Below are positions 45,941-55,708 of a stretch of DNA of 64,000 nt, in pieces. Below the pieces are notes generated by a model. It saw only the letters and a program-made list of their open reading frames with translations, was not told the DNA's origin and ran no database searches. The stretch is from Gammaproteobacteria bacterium (lineage in GTDB: Bacteria > Pseudomonadota > Gammaproteobacteria > CAISUE01), in the NCBI GenBank assembly GCA_021156105.1, contig JAJNBD010000009.1, positions 52,994-116,993 on the forward strand, in the 5' to 3' direction. Within the stretch, counting starts at the first letter, position 1. Every line of letters starts with the position of its first letter. The translations under genes were made by a program, and so were the position numbers.

Positions 45941-47134
45941 GTGCAAACCCAACAAACTGACTTTTTAATTATTGGGGCAGGCATCGTTGGCCTTGCGATT
46001 GCAAAATATTTGCGTGAAAAATATCCAGCAAAAACAATTGCTGTTTTAGAAAAAGAAAGCACTTTAGCTTATCACGCCAGCGGGCGTAATAGCGGTGTGT
46101 TACACGCTGGTTTCTATTATAGCGCTGGCTCATTAAAGTCTAAATTTACTTTAGAAGGTAATCGGGCTTGGAAAAATTTTTGTCGTGAAAAGCAGCTTCC
46201 GCTAAATGAAAATGGTAAGGTTGTTGTAGCCAAAAATGACCAAGAGTTGCAGGGGCTTCATACTTTATATGAGCGCGGACGTGAGAACGGTATTCCTTTG
46301 CAATTGGTATCGACACAAGAACTTGCTGAAATTGAGCCTAATGCGAAAACTCATGAGCTAGCACTTTATTCCCCAGAAACGGCCACCGTATCTCCACAAG
46401 CCATTGTCCAAGCTTTAGCAAAAGAGCTTGAGGATCAGCAAATAGAAATTTTTTTAGGTGAAGCTTTTCAGTCAGTCAAGGATGGCTTGGTGCAAAGTAG
46501 CAAACGTCTTTGGCAGGCAGGAAAAGTCATTAATGCTGCTGGTTTATATGCTGATAAAATTGCCAAGCAATATGGTTTTGGCCAAGACTTTATCATTATG
46601 CCCTTTAAAGGTCTTTATTTAAAATATGAAGGTCAAACACCACCTTTAAAAGTCAATGTTTATCCTGTGCCGGACCTGGCCTTTCCATTTTTAGGCGTGC
46701 ATTTTACAGTGACGGTTGATGGCCAAGTTAAAATTGGCCCAACGGCTATTCCCGCTTTTTGGCGGGAAAATTACCAAGGCTTATCGCGCTTTAACGGGCA
46801 AGAATGCTTCGAGATTTTAAAAAAGCAAGGTCAATTATTTTGGCAAAATGCGTTTGGCTTTCGTCGGCATGCGCTTGAGGAATTAAAGAAAAATTATCGG
46901 CCTTATTTTGTTTCGCAAGCAGCGCAATTAGTTAATCAGCTCGATACAAAAGGTTTTAAGCATTGGTCTGCACCAGGAATTCGGGCTCAGCTTTTCAATA
47001 TAAAGACGCAGCAATTGGTGCAAGACTTTGTCGTCGAAGGGGATACACATAGCGTACATGTATTAAATGCGGTTTCACCAGCATTTACTTGTGCTTTGCC
47101 TTTTGCGCAATGGGTTGTGGAGCAAAATCTATGA
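45941..47134 (+). CDS. lhgO: LhgO-like FAD-dependent 2-hydroxyacid oxidase/dehydrogenase
   Basis: 397 residues from the GTG at 45941, which has GAGG nine bases upstream; a TTG five codons earlier lies within the previous gene. DAO-type FAD protein: FLIIGAGIVGLAIAKYLREKYP, ASGRNSGVLHAGFYYSAGSLK (about 47-68) and GPTAIPAFWRENY near 265 are LhgO landmarks. LhgO oxidises L-2-hydroxyglutarate to 2-oxoglutarate using membrane quinone. Its presence inside a polymer locus is odd; it may be a passenger or act on another 2-hydroxy acid. Confidence 0.88.
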   Translation: MQTQQTDFLIIGAGIVGLAIAKYLREKYPAKTIAVLEKESTLAYHASGRNSGVLHAGFYYSAGSLKSKFTLEGNRAWKNFCREKQLPLNENGKVVVAKNDQELQGLHTLYERGRENGIPLQLVSTQELAEIEPNAKTHELALYSPETATVSPQAIVQALAKELEDQQIEIFLGEAFQSVKDGLVQSSKRLWQAGKVINAAGLYADKIAKQYGFGQDFIIMPFKGLYLKYEGQTPPLKVNVYPVPDLAFPFLGVHFTVTVDGQVKIGPTAIPAFWRENYQGLSRFNGQECFEILKKQGQLFWQNAFGFRRHALEELKKNYRPYFVSQAAQLVNQLDTKGFKHWSAPGIRAQLFNIKTQQLVQDFVVEGDTHSVHVLNAVSPAFTCALPFAQWVVEQNL

Positions 47135-47580
47135 AAAATATTTTAATTGTTTGTTTAGGAAATATTTGCCGTAGCCCAATGGGTGAAGGCTTGTTAAAAC
47201 AGTTTGCCATAGACAATAGCCTGCCGTTACAAGTAAGTTCGGCGGGAATTACGGCCATGGTGGGCCATCCAGCTGATCCTAAAGCAATAGAAATAATGAA
47301 AAAACGAGATATTGATATTAGCCAGCATGCTCCCACGCAATTGACCCAGGAATTGCTGCGACAGATGGACTTGGTATTGGTCATGGAGGAGTGGCAAAAG
47401 AAAGAAATAGGCTGTCTTTTTCCAAGTAGCTATGGTAAAGTTCACAGGCTCGGAAAATGGGGTAATTTTGAGATTCCTGACCCTTATCGCAAACCGATAG
47501 AACAATTTGAGGCAAGCTGCCAGCTGATCGAACAAGGTCTGCGAGATTGGCAAGAAAGATTATGGAGTAAGCATGTTTAA
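47131..47580 (+). CDS. wzb: Low-molecular-weight protein tyrosine phosphatase Wzb
   Basis: 149 residues from the ATG at 47131 (four-base overlap with the previous stop). Phosphatase loop CLGNICRSP with Cys8 and Arg14 at the N-terminus, and the general acid Asp in EIPDPYRKP near residue 115. It removes phosphate from the tyrosine tail of Wzc, whose gene is two positions downstream, and so controls polymer chain length and export. Confidence 0.95.
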   Translation: MKNILIVCLGNICRSPMGEGLLKQFAIDNSLPLQVSSAGITAMVGHPADPKAIEIMKKRDIDISQHAPTQLTQELLRQMDLVLVMEEWQKKEIGCLFPSSYGKVHRLGKWGNFEIPDPYRKPIEQFEASCQLIEQGLRDWQERLWSKHV

Positions 47581-48409
47581 AAAATCCTTTGTAGTTCTTA
47601 GTGTTTTAGCCTTATCAGGTTGCGGAATTGCGCCTGGAATGAAGATGGAAGCCCCTTCAGAGAAATTAACTTATCAAGCGAATCAGCTGAAAATTTCGCC
47701 AAACTTTGTTTTAATTAGCAATGACTTAGTTTCGTCAATGACAAAAGATCGGCCGCTTTATCAATATAAAGTTGGGCCGGAGGACGTGCTAAATATCGTT
47801 GTCTGGGGACATCCAGAACTTGCTTATCCTGTTACGCAAGCAGTCACTCAACAAGGATTGAATACAGATTTAAATCCTACTATTACGCCTTCAGGCTTTT
47901 TGGTGGGCGCTGAAGGTAGTATTTATTTTCCATTGATAGGCTCAGTGGATGTAAGCGGCAAGACAATTAGTGAAATCCGAGTTGAGATGGCGCAAAAACT
48001 ATCAAAATATGTTCGCAATCCTCAAATTGATGTGCGTGTCTCTAGTTATCGCAGCAACAAAGTTTATGTGATGGGCGAGGTTAATAAACCAGGGCTGCAG
48101 CCAATTACTGATATCCCGTTAACCATTGCAGATGCCATTAATTTAACGGGTGGCCTCAGCCAAGATTCCGCAGATCCTAGCCATATTTATGTCATCCGTG
48201 GCGATATTATGCATCCCACAGTGTACTGGCTAAATGCTAAATCCCCAGAAGCAATGTTATTAGCTGAACATTTCTATTTGCAAAATCGCGATATAGTCTT
48301 TGTTTCAACCGCTGATGTGGCTCGCTGGAACCGTGCAATTAGTCAAATTATGCCAACGATCCAAACTATCTGGTATACGCAGTCTACAATTAAACAAGCC
48401 GGCGGTTAG
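47573..48409 (+). CDS. wza: Polysaccharide export outer-membrane lipoprotein Wza
   Basis: 278 residues with a lipoprotein signal peptide: lipobox LALSGC, acylated Cys17. The poly-export domain opens YQYKVGPEDVLNIVVWGHPEL (about 63-83), and SLBB-type repeats follow (VYVMGEVNKPGLQPIT). It is shorter than E. coli Wza (about 379), lacking some of the later SLBB domain or barrel part. It forms the outer-membrane/periplasm exit channel for the polymer. It overlaps wzb by 8 bases. Confidence 0.92.
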   Translation: MFKKSFVVLSVLALSGCGIAPGMKMEAPSEKLTYQANQLKISPNFVLISNDLVSSMTKDRPLYQYKVGPEDVLNIVVWGHPELAYPVTQAVTQQGLNTDLNPTITPSGFLVGAEGSIYFPLIGSVDVSGKTISEIRVEMAQKLSKYVRNPQIDVRVSSYRSNKVYVMGEVNKPGLQPITDIPLTIADAINLTGGLSQDSADPSHIYVIRGDIMHPTVYWLNAKSPEAMLLAEHFYLQNRDIVFVSTADVARWNRAISQIMPTIQTIWYTQSTIKQAGG

Positions 48410-48433
48410 GTATTATTTTAATAAGGCTATTTT

Positions 48434-50695
48434 ATGGAATACGGAAAACAAAACACTATTTCTAATAATTCAGGTCAAAGCCAGCAAAGCTTTGCTGCTG
48501 AACAAATTGATTTACATCAGCTGTATCATATTATTAAAGCAAATCGCTGGTTTATTGCTGCCGTTGCTGCTGCATGTATATTGCTAACTATCATTTTTTT
48601 ATTTTTGAAGTCGCCAGTTTATTCCTCAAATATCCTGCTTCAAGTAGAGGATAAGAATAGTTTGGCTGCCGGCCTTGATTCCAGTGCTGCTTCAATGCTG
48701 TTACCAGCACAAGCAGGTGCTGCACCTCAAGATGTTCAGACAGTTTTGATAAAGTCACGCTTTATTCTTGAACCCGTTGTGCGTAAGCTAAGCTTGGATC
48801 TTGATATTAAGCCGGATTATTTCCCTATTATTGGTGCTTGGTACGCACGTCACCATGAGGAAAGCTTAACTGCGCCTGCCCATTGGTTATCACATTATGC
48901 TTGGGGCGGTGAAAAGCTCAGCATTGATGAATTTACGGTTCCAGCCCAAGATAAAAACTCGCATTTTATTTTAGTGGCTTTACCTAGCCAGATGTATGCC
49001 TTATATCAAGGCGACCAATTAATATTACAAGGAAAAGTAGGGCAGACGGTCCAGGCTAATGTTGATGGATTGGGCAAATTTACTTTTAAAGTGAGGAAGT
49101 TGCTGGCACACCCGAATACCCATTTTTCAATTTTAAAGAAACCTACGCAGCAATTTATTGATGGCTTAGCTAGACAGTTAAAAATTACAGACCTTGGATT
49201 AAATAACCAATTACAAGGAAAAACGGGTGTTTTGCAAGTGTCTTTAGATGGAATTAATCCAGAATACATTGTTTCAGTTTTAAATACGATGGCTGATGTG
49301 GTTGTACAAAAAGATGTTGAGAAGAAAGCAGCTGAGAGTACGAAAACACTAGGCTTTCTACGTCAACAGTTGCCCATCGTTAAAAAATCGTTAGATGATG
49401 CAGAATTAGCTTTGAATCAGTATGTAGCAAAATCAGGCACAATTAATCTCAGCGAAGCAGAAAAAATTCTACTGGCTCAAATTTCAGATACGCAAAAGCA
49501 GCTTGAAATGTTGCATATTACTCGAGCGGCGGCTTTAGAAAAATATACGCCTGCGCATCCTTTCATTATAGCACTTGACGAGAAAATAAAGGCTTCGCAA
49601 CAAGAACTGAAGCTATTAGAGACAAGAGCAAGTCAATTGCCAATGAAAGACCAAGCAGCCGTAAGCTTAATGCGAGATGTGCGTGTGAAAAGCCAATTGT
49701 ATCTTGTGCTGCTTAACCGTATACAGTCGGTACAAGTCTCTAAAGCAGGTACGGTTAGTAGCGTGAGGATTCTTGCACCAGCTGTGTTTCCAGAAGGGCC
49801 GGTTCCCTTAAGTTATCCTTTGATTTTACTTGGTAGCCTAATTTTTGGATTAATTTTAGGTAGTATGATTGTGCTGATCCGACAAACTTTACATCGTAAA
49901 GTTTCTGATCCTACCAAGATTGAAGAACTTTTTGGTTTGCAGAATATGGCGATTGTACCTTATAGCCAAAAACAAAAAGAAATTATTGCTACGTATGACC
50001 CTAAATCAGCGTTGTTACCTTTATTAGTAAAAGACAACCCTCAAGACTTGGCTATAGAAGCGCTAAGAAGTTTTCGCACGAGTTTAAAATTTGCCATGTT
50101 AAATGCACAAAACAATATCATTGCTGTGTCAGGCATTTCACCTGGCGTTGGTAAGTCTTTTATATCTGCAAATTTTGCTTATTTATTAGCGGATACCGGC
50201 AAAAAGGTGTTGTTGATTGATGGTGATATTCGTAAAGGCCATCTAAAGAATTATTTTAAAGGAGGTCAGTGCCCTGGGTTAACCGAGGTTATTGCAGGTA
50301 GTATTTCTTTTGAAGAAGCCGTAATTACAGGCCCTGTTGAAACGCTGCATTTCCTTGCATCAGGTGCTTATCCACCTAATCCTTCTGAGCTTTTGATGAA
50401 TGCTAAGTTTAAAGATTTATTGCAAAAAGTTTCAGCCATGTATGACTTGGTCATTATCGATACAGCGCCAATTTTAGCAGTGACAGATGCAGCCATTATT
50501 ATGCACTATACCGGCACTAACTTCCTTGTGCTTTCTTCAGACGCACATGAAGTGGCAGAAATTCAGCTGGCATTAAAACGCTTTGCAACAAATGGTGTTA
50601 AAATTGATGGTACAGTGTTTAACTTTAGGGCACCTGAAAGTGGCTTGTATCGCCGTCACGCCTATACTTATAACTATCAGTACAAATATGAATAA
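48434..50695 (+). CDS. wzc: Polysaccharide co-polymerase and tyrosine kinase Wzc
   Basis: 753 residues. Wzz-type membrane/periplasmic part (first membrane segment near residue 40, coiled coil 290-400, second membrane segment near residue 460), then a cytoplasmic BY-kinase domain with Walker A SGISPGVGKS (about 565-574), Walker A' VLLIDGDIRKG and Walker B DLVIIDTAP. The C-terminal Tyr cluster (YRRHAYTYNYQYKY) is the autophosphorylation site. It links polymerisation to Wza export and is dephosphorylated by Wzb. It is the last gene of the locus. Confidence 0.95.
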   Translation: MEYGKQNTISNNSGQSQQSFAAEQIDLHQLYHIIKANRWFIAAVAAACILLTIIFLFLKSPVYSSNILLQVEDKNSLAAGLDSSAASMLLPAQAGAAPQDVQTVLIKSRFILEPVVRKLSLDLDIKPDYFPIIGAWYARHHEESLTAPAHWLSHYAWGGEKLSIDEFTVPAQDKNSHFILVALPSQMYALYQGDQLILQGKVGQTVQANVDGLGKFTFKVRKLLAHPNTHFSILKKPTQQFIDGLARQLKITDLGLNNQLQGKTGVLQVSLDGINPEYIVSVLNTMADVVVQKDVEKKAAESTKTLGFLRQQLPIVKKSLDDAELALNQYVAKSGTINLSEAEKILLAQISDTQKQLEMLHITRAAALEKYTPAHPFIIALDEKIKASQQELKLLETRASQLPMKDQAAVSLMRDVRVKSQLYLVLLNRIQSVQVSKAGTVSSVRILAPAVFPEGPVPLSYPLILLGSLIFGLILGSMIVLIRQTLHRKVSDPTKIEELFGLQNMAIVPYSQKQKEIIATYDPKSALLPLLVKDNPQDLAIEALRSFRTSLKFAMLNAQNNIIAVSGISPGVGKSFISANFAYLLADTGKKVLLIDGDIRKGHLKNYFKGGQCPGLTEVIAGSISFEEAVITGPVETLHFLASGAYPPNPSELLMNAKFKDLLQKVSAMYDLVIIDTAPILAVTDAAIIMHYTGTNFLVLSSDAHEVAEIQLALKRFATNGVKIDGTVFNFRAPESGLYRRHAYTYNYQYKYE

Positions 50696-50771
50696 GACTT
50701 TGAGTTGCAAAGAAAAGTTGAGAGCTGTTTTTATAAAATGTTGTGAAGCAAGATAAGGATCTAAAAATTCT

Positions 50772-52277
50772 ATGCTACAAGATATTCGAGATAAAACCCA
50801 AGGTTGGATTACCCGTGTGGTCATTGGTTTAGTTTGTGCGTCATTTATTCTATGGGGAGCCCATAGCTTCCTTAGTGGTGCTACTGGTGGCAGCAGCCAT
50901 GACCTGGCAACTGTTAATGGTCAGCCATTATCAGGTGCTGAATTAAATTCAACTTATCAGCGTTTAATTGAGCAGCAGCAAGCGCGTCTGGGGCCAAATT
51001 TTCAAATGACGCCTGAAATGCAAGCTTCTTTAAAGCAAATGGCAGTTGAGCAATTAGTTACTTCAACGGCTTTAGTGCAAGCTGCCCAAAAGCGTGATTT
51101 TCGCTTTACGCCAAAACAAGTGGGTAAGGTTATTTCTGGTATTAGCGCATTCCAAGAAAATGGTCATTTTTCTTCTCAGAAATTTGAAAAAACCTTAGCT
51201 TCATTAGGTTATTCTCAAGAAGAGTTTTTTGATAGCATTCGCAATGCAATGTTAATTAATCAATTACGCGTCGGTATCGTTGGCAGTAGCTTTGGCTTGC
51301 CTATTGAAGTAAGCAGTACTTTAGCTTTAGTTAATCAAAAGCGCGATATTGCTTATGCAACAATTCCTGCCAAAAACTTTGTTGCTCAGGCGGTTGCCAG
51401 TGATGCTGAAATCCAGCAATATTATCAAGCGCATCAAGATCAATTTACAACGCCGCAAACGCTAGTGTTGCAATATTTAGAATTAAATTTACCTGATTAT
51501 GCCAAACAAAATCATGTAACGGATTCGCAAAAAGCCTTACAGTTATTTGCAGATGCAAGTGACAAATTAACAAACCTAACTTATACCAACCCGCAAAGCT
51601 TAGATGCAGCGGCAAAAGCCTTAGGTTTAACAGTACAAAAATCTGAGCCAATTAGTCCAAAGTCAGAGGGTAAAGGTATTTTTGCCAATTCTGCAGTAAA
51701 AGCAGCGGCGTTTTCTAAAGATGTCTTAAGCGGCAACAATAGTACGCCTGTTAATATTGATGATCAGCATGTGGTTGTGGTACGTCTTCTTAGCCAAACC
51801 CCAAGTCATGTTATGCCTTTAGCACAAGTAAAAAATCAAATCATTAATATTCTTAAAGCAAAAAAGCTTGATGATTTAACTGGTGCGGCGGCGCAAAAAG
51901 TAGTTACTGCTGTGATGGCAGGTAAATCATTAGTGGCAGCTGCGGCAGATGCGCATGCCACTGCAATGACCGAAACCAATGTTGCGCGCTATGCGACAGG
52001 GGTTAATGCGGCGATTAATAATGCTGCTTTCCAATTGCCGCGTCCTGGTAAGCAAGCATCCGTGGGCATGTTCCGTTTACCTTCAGGGGACTATGCTGTG
52101 GTGCAGGTATTAAAAATTATTGCTTCAAATGATCAGCAAATTAAACCTGTTCAAGAGCGTGTTGTTGATCAGCAAGTTGCTAACGCCTATGCACAATTAG
52201 AATATCAATTTTATGTGGATGAAGTTTTAGCGAAAGCAAATATTCGCGTTAACAGTGCAGCGCCAAGTGCTCAATAA
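50772..52277 (+). CDS. ppiD: Periplasmic chaperone PpiD, apparently without the parvulin domain
   Basis: 501 residues: a cytoplasmic start with TRDK-like motif (IRDKTQGWITRVVIGLV), one membrane anchor (about 15-35), then a SurA-N-type chaperone region (about 40-190). After FTTPQTLVLQYLELNLPDYAK (about 235) the sequence passes almost at once to the segment that in PpiD lies beyond the prolyl-isomerase domain (LDAAAKALGLTVQKSEPI). E. coli PpiD has about 120 more residues, so the parvulin domain seems missing. It is probably a membrane-anchored holdase near SecYEG without isomerase activity. It usually follows hupB; here the polymer locus lies between them. Confidence 0.86.
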   Translation: MLQDIRDKTQGWITRVVIGLVCASFILWGAHSFLSGATGGSSHDLATVNGQPLSGAELNSTYQRLIEQQQARLGPNFQMTPEMQASLKQMAVEQLVTSTALVQAAQKRDFRFTPKQVGKVISGISAFQENGHFSSQKFEKTLASLGYSQEEFFDSIRNAMLINQLRVGIVGSSFGLPIEVSSTLALVNQKRDIAYATIPAKNFVAQAVASDAEIQQYYQAHQDQFTTPQTLVLQYLELNLPDYAKQNHVTDSQKALQLFADASDKLTNLTYTNPQSLDAAAKALGLTVQKSEPISPKSEGKGIFANSAVKAAAFSKDVLSGNNSTPVNIDDQHVVVVRLLSQTPSHVMPLAQVKNQIINILKAKKLDDLTGAAAQKVVTAVMAGKSLVAAAADAHATAMTETNVARYATGVNAAINNAAFQLPRPGKQASVGMFRLPSGDYAVVQVLKIIASNDQQIKPVQERVVDQQVANAYAQLEYQFYVDEVLAKANIRVNSAAPSAQ

Positions 52278-52354
52278 GCAAGATGGGGTTGTTATCTCTT
52301 CCTAGGGGCAGCGTGCGAGCTGTCCCTTAAAGTAATTTTATAAGCTAAATTCCT

Positions 52355-53548
52355 ATGACGACAGAACTCGAAGAATTATTGCGCGGTACCACAGAAGTCA
52401 TTTCGCTGCCAGAATTAAAAGAAAAGCTTGCTTTAGGGCGCCCGCTAATTATTAAAGCCGGTTTTGACCCTACTGCACCTGATTTGCATTTAGGGCATAC
52501 GGTATTGCTGAATAAAATGCGCCAGTTTCAACAGTACGGGCACGACGTACATTTTTTGATCGGTGATTTTACCGCGCAAATTGGTGATCCTTCTGGCCGT
52601 AACAGTACCCGTCCTCCTTTAACACATGCGCAGATTGAAGAAAATACGCGTACTTATTGCGAACAAGTGTTTAAAATTTTAGATCCTGCAAAAACAAAAA
52701 TTGTTTACAACTCGAGCTGGTTTAATCAAAAATCTGCTGCTGATTTAATTGGTTTAGCTTCTATGCATACCGTTGCACGGATGCTAGAGCGCGATGATTT
52801 TAGTAAACGTTTTCAAGCACAGCAATCAATTGCTATTCATGAATTCTTATATCCATTAGTGCAAGGTTATGATTCAGTAGCGATGAAGGCAGATGTTGAG
52901 TTAGGCGGTACGGATCAAAAATTTAATTTGCTGATGGGGCGAGAACTTCAGCGTGCTTTTCATCAGCATCCGCAAGTGGTGATGATGATGCCTTTGTTAG
53001 AAGGTTTAGATGGCGTGAAAAAAATGTCAAAATCTTTGGGGAATTATATTAGTCTGAAGGATTCACCTAAAGATATGTTCGGCAAAATCATGTCTATTTC
53101 AGATGAATTAATGTGGCGTTATATTGAATTATTAAGTGCGCAGTCTTTAGAAGATATTACTAAACTCAAGACGGCGGTTGAAGAAGGCAAAAATCCACGC
53201 GATGTAAAAATTGCCTTTGCAAAAGAAATTATTACACGTTATTACGATCATCAAGCCGCAGAGCAAGCCGAACAAGATTTTATTCAGCGTTTTTCCAAGC
53301 AACAGATTCCTGATGATTTGCCAGAGCAGACTATTCAAGTGCCAGGTGATAAAGTTTTATTAAAACCGCTGCTTAAAAATGCTGGTCTTGTGCCTAGTGT
53401 CTCTGAAGCTGGACGTATGATTAAACAACGTGCCGTGCGTATCGATGGTGTCGTTGTCGAAAGCGAAGATGCACAAGTTGATATTCCTTCTGAGCATGTT
53501 TATCAAGTAGGAAAACGAATTTTTGCCAAGGTAAAGTTGTTAAACTAA
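52355..53548 (+). CDS. tyrS: Tyrosyl-tRNA synthetase
   Basis: 397 residues, class I, TyrS of the bacterial TyrZ-like type: HLGH version of the HIGH motif in [12 protein letters not shown] (about 42-53), KMSKS motif in [12 protein letters not shown] (about 225-236), and a C-terminal S4 RNA-binding domain ([20 protein letters not shown]). It charges tRNA-Tyr. It lies 77 bases after ppiD and may share its transcript. Confidence 0.97.
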   Translation: MTTELEELLRGTTEVISLPELKEKLALGRPLIIKAGFDPTAPDLHLGHTVLLNKMRQFQQYGHDVHFLIGDFTAQIGDPSGRNSTRPPLTHAQIEENTRTYCEQVFKILDPAKTKIVYNSSWFNQKSAADLIGLASMHTVARMLERDDFSKRFQAQQSIAIHEFLYPLVQGYDSVAMKADVELGGTDQKFNLLMGRELQRAFHQHPQVVMMMPLLEGLDGVKKMSKSLGNYISLKDSPKDMFGKIMSISDELMWRYIELLSAQSLEDITKLKTAVEEGKNPRDVKIAFAKEIITRYYDHQAAEQAEQDFIQRFSKQQIPDDLPEQTIQVPGDKVLLKPLLKNAGLVPSVSEAGRMIKQRAVRIDGVVVESEDAQVDIPSEHVYQVGKRIFAKVKLLN

Positions 53549-53589
53549 AGTGAAGCATAACTGGTTGCATATAGTGGATCGCTGTACGG

Positions 53590-53640
53590 TATGAAAATGG
53601 TGGGCACGCTGCGCTTTGCCCCCCTGCAAAAGATTTCATA
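53590..53640. repeat. REP-like palindromic sequence after tyrS
   Basis: An outer palindrome TATGAAA (53590-53596) / TTTCATA (53634-53640) encloses ggtgggcacgctgcgctttgcccc, in which GGGCA pairs with TTGCCC around cgctgcgc. The inner string ggtgggcacgctgcgc resembles REP-like hairpins I have seen near gene ends in many gammaproteobacteria, here partly decayed on the right arm. No gene is present in the 201-bp gap. Confidence 0.6.
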
Positions 53641-53749
53641 TCTCACAGTGGTTAGCTTTTATACGCGATAGACATTGTGTGAAACATTTGTATAAGCGCT
53701 GGCATGATTCATGCAGCTAACAAGTACGATAAATAAGAGGAGAAGCGTT

Positions 53750-54163
53750 ATGAAGATGGTATCCTATATTCTTGCTGCCGTATTTGTTTTTCCAGTGGTA
53801 ACTTTTGCCGAAACTTACCAGGGAAACTTTGATCGATCTGTTGGCTCAGGTAACCTGGTACAATATCACGCATCGATCCCTAAGCTTGCTTCTAGTGATG
53901 CAGCTATTTTGCAAACATATGATGGAACAGCGGTAGCATTTTCAAAAGGTTCAAGAGCGTCTAAACTGCTTCTACATTTAGCTAATGAGGGTGATCTTAC
54001 GGTGTTGTGCTATAAAGATTACGTCATTGTTGCGAAGGGAATATATCCATTCTCTAGCAAAAACACTTTGCAAAGTGCTCAAGGGACAATTAAAGATTTG
54101 CCGACAGATCAAGCAAAACTATTACAAATTAATCCAGCTGGTGCAGCCTTAATGGTTGGCTAA
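53750..54163 (+). CDS. Small secreted protein of unknown function
   Basis: 137 residues from the ATG at 53750, preceded by GAGAA at proper distance; an in-frame ATG 13 codons earlier lacks this. A signal peptide ends in VVTFA|ETYQG. The mature protein has one Cys and no domain I know. It stops 6 bases before ubiE, so it may share the ubiE transcript, but it looks unrelated in function. Confidence 0.66.
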   Translation: MKMVSYILAAVFVFPVVTFAETYQGNFDRSVGSGNLVQYHASIPKLASSDAAILQTYDGTAVAFSKGSRASKLLLHLANEGDLTVLCYKDYVIVAKGIYPFSSKNTLQSAQGTIKDLPTDQAKLLQINPAGAALMVG

Positions 54164-54169
54164 AAAATT

Positions 54170-54913
54170 ATGACAAAATTGACGGATTTTGGTTTTCAAC
54201 AAGTTCCTTGGCAAGATAAAGCTAAGCACGTGCGTGATGTTTTTAATTCGGTGGCGCCTAAATATGATCTTATGAATGACCTGATGTCATTGGGTTTACA
54301 TAGAGTTTGGAAGCGTATTGCAGTAGCTTTAGCGGATGTTCGTCCGCACGATAGAATATTAGATTTGGCAGGTGGGACAGCAGACCTCACCCGCTTGATG
54401 GCGCCCAAAATTTCTCAGCCAGGTGAAATTATTTTGGCGGATATCAATGATGAAATGTTGAAAGTAGGCCGAGATAAATTAATTAATGAAGGTCTTTGGC
54501 AGAAGGTAAAGGTTATTCAAGCCAATGCAGAATGTTTACCTTTTCCAGAAAATTATTTTAATGTGGTTACCATTGCTTTTGGGCTACGCAACGTCACGGA
54601 TAAAAATGCCGCGCTGCAAGAAATGTATCGTGTTCTAAAACCTGGTGGCCAGATTTTAATTTTGGAGTTTTCAGAAGTAAAGCAGCCTTTCTTAAAATCA
54701 GTTTATGATGCTTATTCATTTCATATTTTGCCAAAATTGGGAGATTGGGTAGCAAGCGATGCTGCGAGTTATCAATATTTAGCGGAATCTATTCGCAAGC
54801 ACCCTAACCAAGCGACTTTATTGCAGATGATGGAAGCGGTTGGTTTTGAACAATGCAAAGTGAATAATTTTTTAGCAGGTATTGTTGCTTTACACCGAGG
54901 ATTTAAGTTTTAA
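54170..54913 (+). CDS. ubiE: Ubiquinone/menaquinone methyltransferase UbiE
   Basis: 247 residues, class I SAM methyltransferase. [26 protein letters not shown] (about 25-50) is the UbiE signature, [14 protein letters not shown] the SAM site, and [30 protein letters not shown] the second family signature. It methylates the C2 of demethyl-ubiquinol (and the menaquinone precursor where present). Confidence 0.96.
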   Translation: MTKLTDFGFQQVPWQDKAKHVRDVFNSVAPKYDLMNDLMSLGLHRVWKRIAVALADVRPHDRILDLAGGTADLTRLMAPKISQPGEIILADINDEMLKVGRDKLINEGLWQKVKVIQANAECLPFPENYFNVVTIAFGLRNVTDKNAALQEMYRVLKPGGQILILEFSEVKQPFLKSVYDAYSFHILPKLGDWVASDAASYQYLAESIRKHPNQATLLQMMEAVGFEQCKVNNFLAGIVALHRGFKF

Positions 54914-54929
54914 TATCATGGAGAAATTT

Positions 54930-55406
54930 ATGAAGCTCAGGATTGGCCAAGGATTTGATGTCCATCAATTAGTTGATGGGCGCCCGTTAATTTTAGGTGG
55001 TGTTGAAATTCCTTTTCATAAAGGTTTGCTGGGTCACTCAGATGCAGATGTGCTGTTGCATGCGATTACCGACGCATTGTTAGGTGCCGCAGGCCTGGGG
55101 GATATTGGTCAGCACTTTCCTGACAGGAACGAGGCATATAAAAATATTGATAGCCGTATATTGTTAAGACATACCGCTATGTTATTAAAGCAAAACGGAT
55201 GGCAAATCCAGAATATTGATGTTTCTTTAATGGCTCAAGCGCCTAAAATATCGCCTTATAAATTACAGATGGCTGCGAATATCGCTGCGGACTTGGACGT
55301 TGCTCCAGATCAAGTGCATATTAAAGCAACCACGACGGAGAAGCTTGGCTTTGTTGGTCGTGAAGAAGGTTTGGCTTGCCTAGCCGTTGCTCTATTGGCG
55401 CAATAA
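54930..55406 (+). CDS. ispF: 2-C-methyl-D-erythritol 2,4-cyclodiphosphate synthase
   Basis: 158 residues from the ATG at 54930, preceded by GGAG at six bases; this gives the normal IspF length and the conserved start RIGQGFDVH. Metal ligands are Asp and His in GFDVHQL and the His in [28 protein letters not shown]. IspF forms the cyclodiphosphate in the MEP isoprenoid pathway. It follows ubiE by 16 bases. A perfect 15-bp hairpin covers its stop. Confidence 0.97.
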   Translation: MKLRIGQGFDVHQLVDGRPLILGGVEIPFHKGLLGHSDADVLLHAITDALLGAAGLGDIGQHFPDRNEAYKNIDSRILLRHTAMLLKQNGWQIQNIDVSLMAQAPKISPYKLQMAANIAADLDVAPDQVHIKATTTEKLGFVGREEGLACLAVALLAQ

Positions 55407-55435
55407 AGAAAGAAGCTATTGCTTCTTTCTTTATT
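55402..55435 (+). terminator. Hairpin overlapping the ispF stop
   Basis: AATAAAGAAAGAAGC and GCTTCTTTCTTTATT form a perfect 15-bp stem around a four-base loop, starting within the last codons of ispF. The right arm is pyrimidine-rich and followed by gggttcctttc with no clean T-run. The rest of the gap to 55708 contains no gene; tggtatgct at about 55626 is a possible extended -10 box for the next gene. Confidence 0.65.
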
Positions 55436-55708
55436 GGGTTCCTTTCTAGGTTTTTTCCTCTAGGTTTTATAAACGCTTATCCTCAAAAATACTTGCGGCT
55501 TCTAATATTCTTGTTGCAAGTTGCAGCGTAAAAACCCTTGTAGTCTTATCAATTAACTCATTGTATATATAAAACAATTTACGCCTGTTAAAGCTTTGCT
55601 CCAAAATATTCTTTTCTATCCTTTTGTGGTATGCTAAAACCGCGCCGTTGAGAAAAAATAAAATGTAAAAATGCTTGGATAATTAATTCAATCGAAAAGG
55701 AAATTTAT

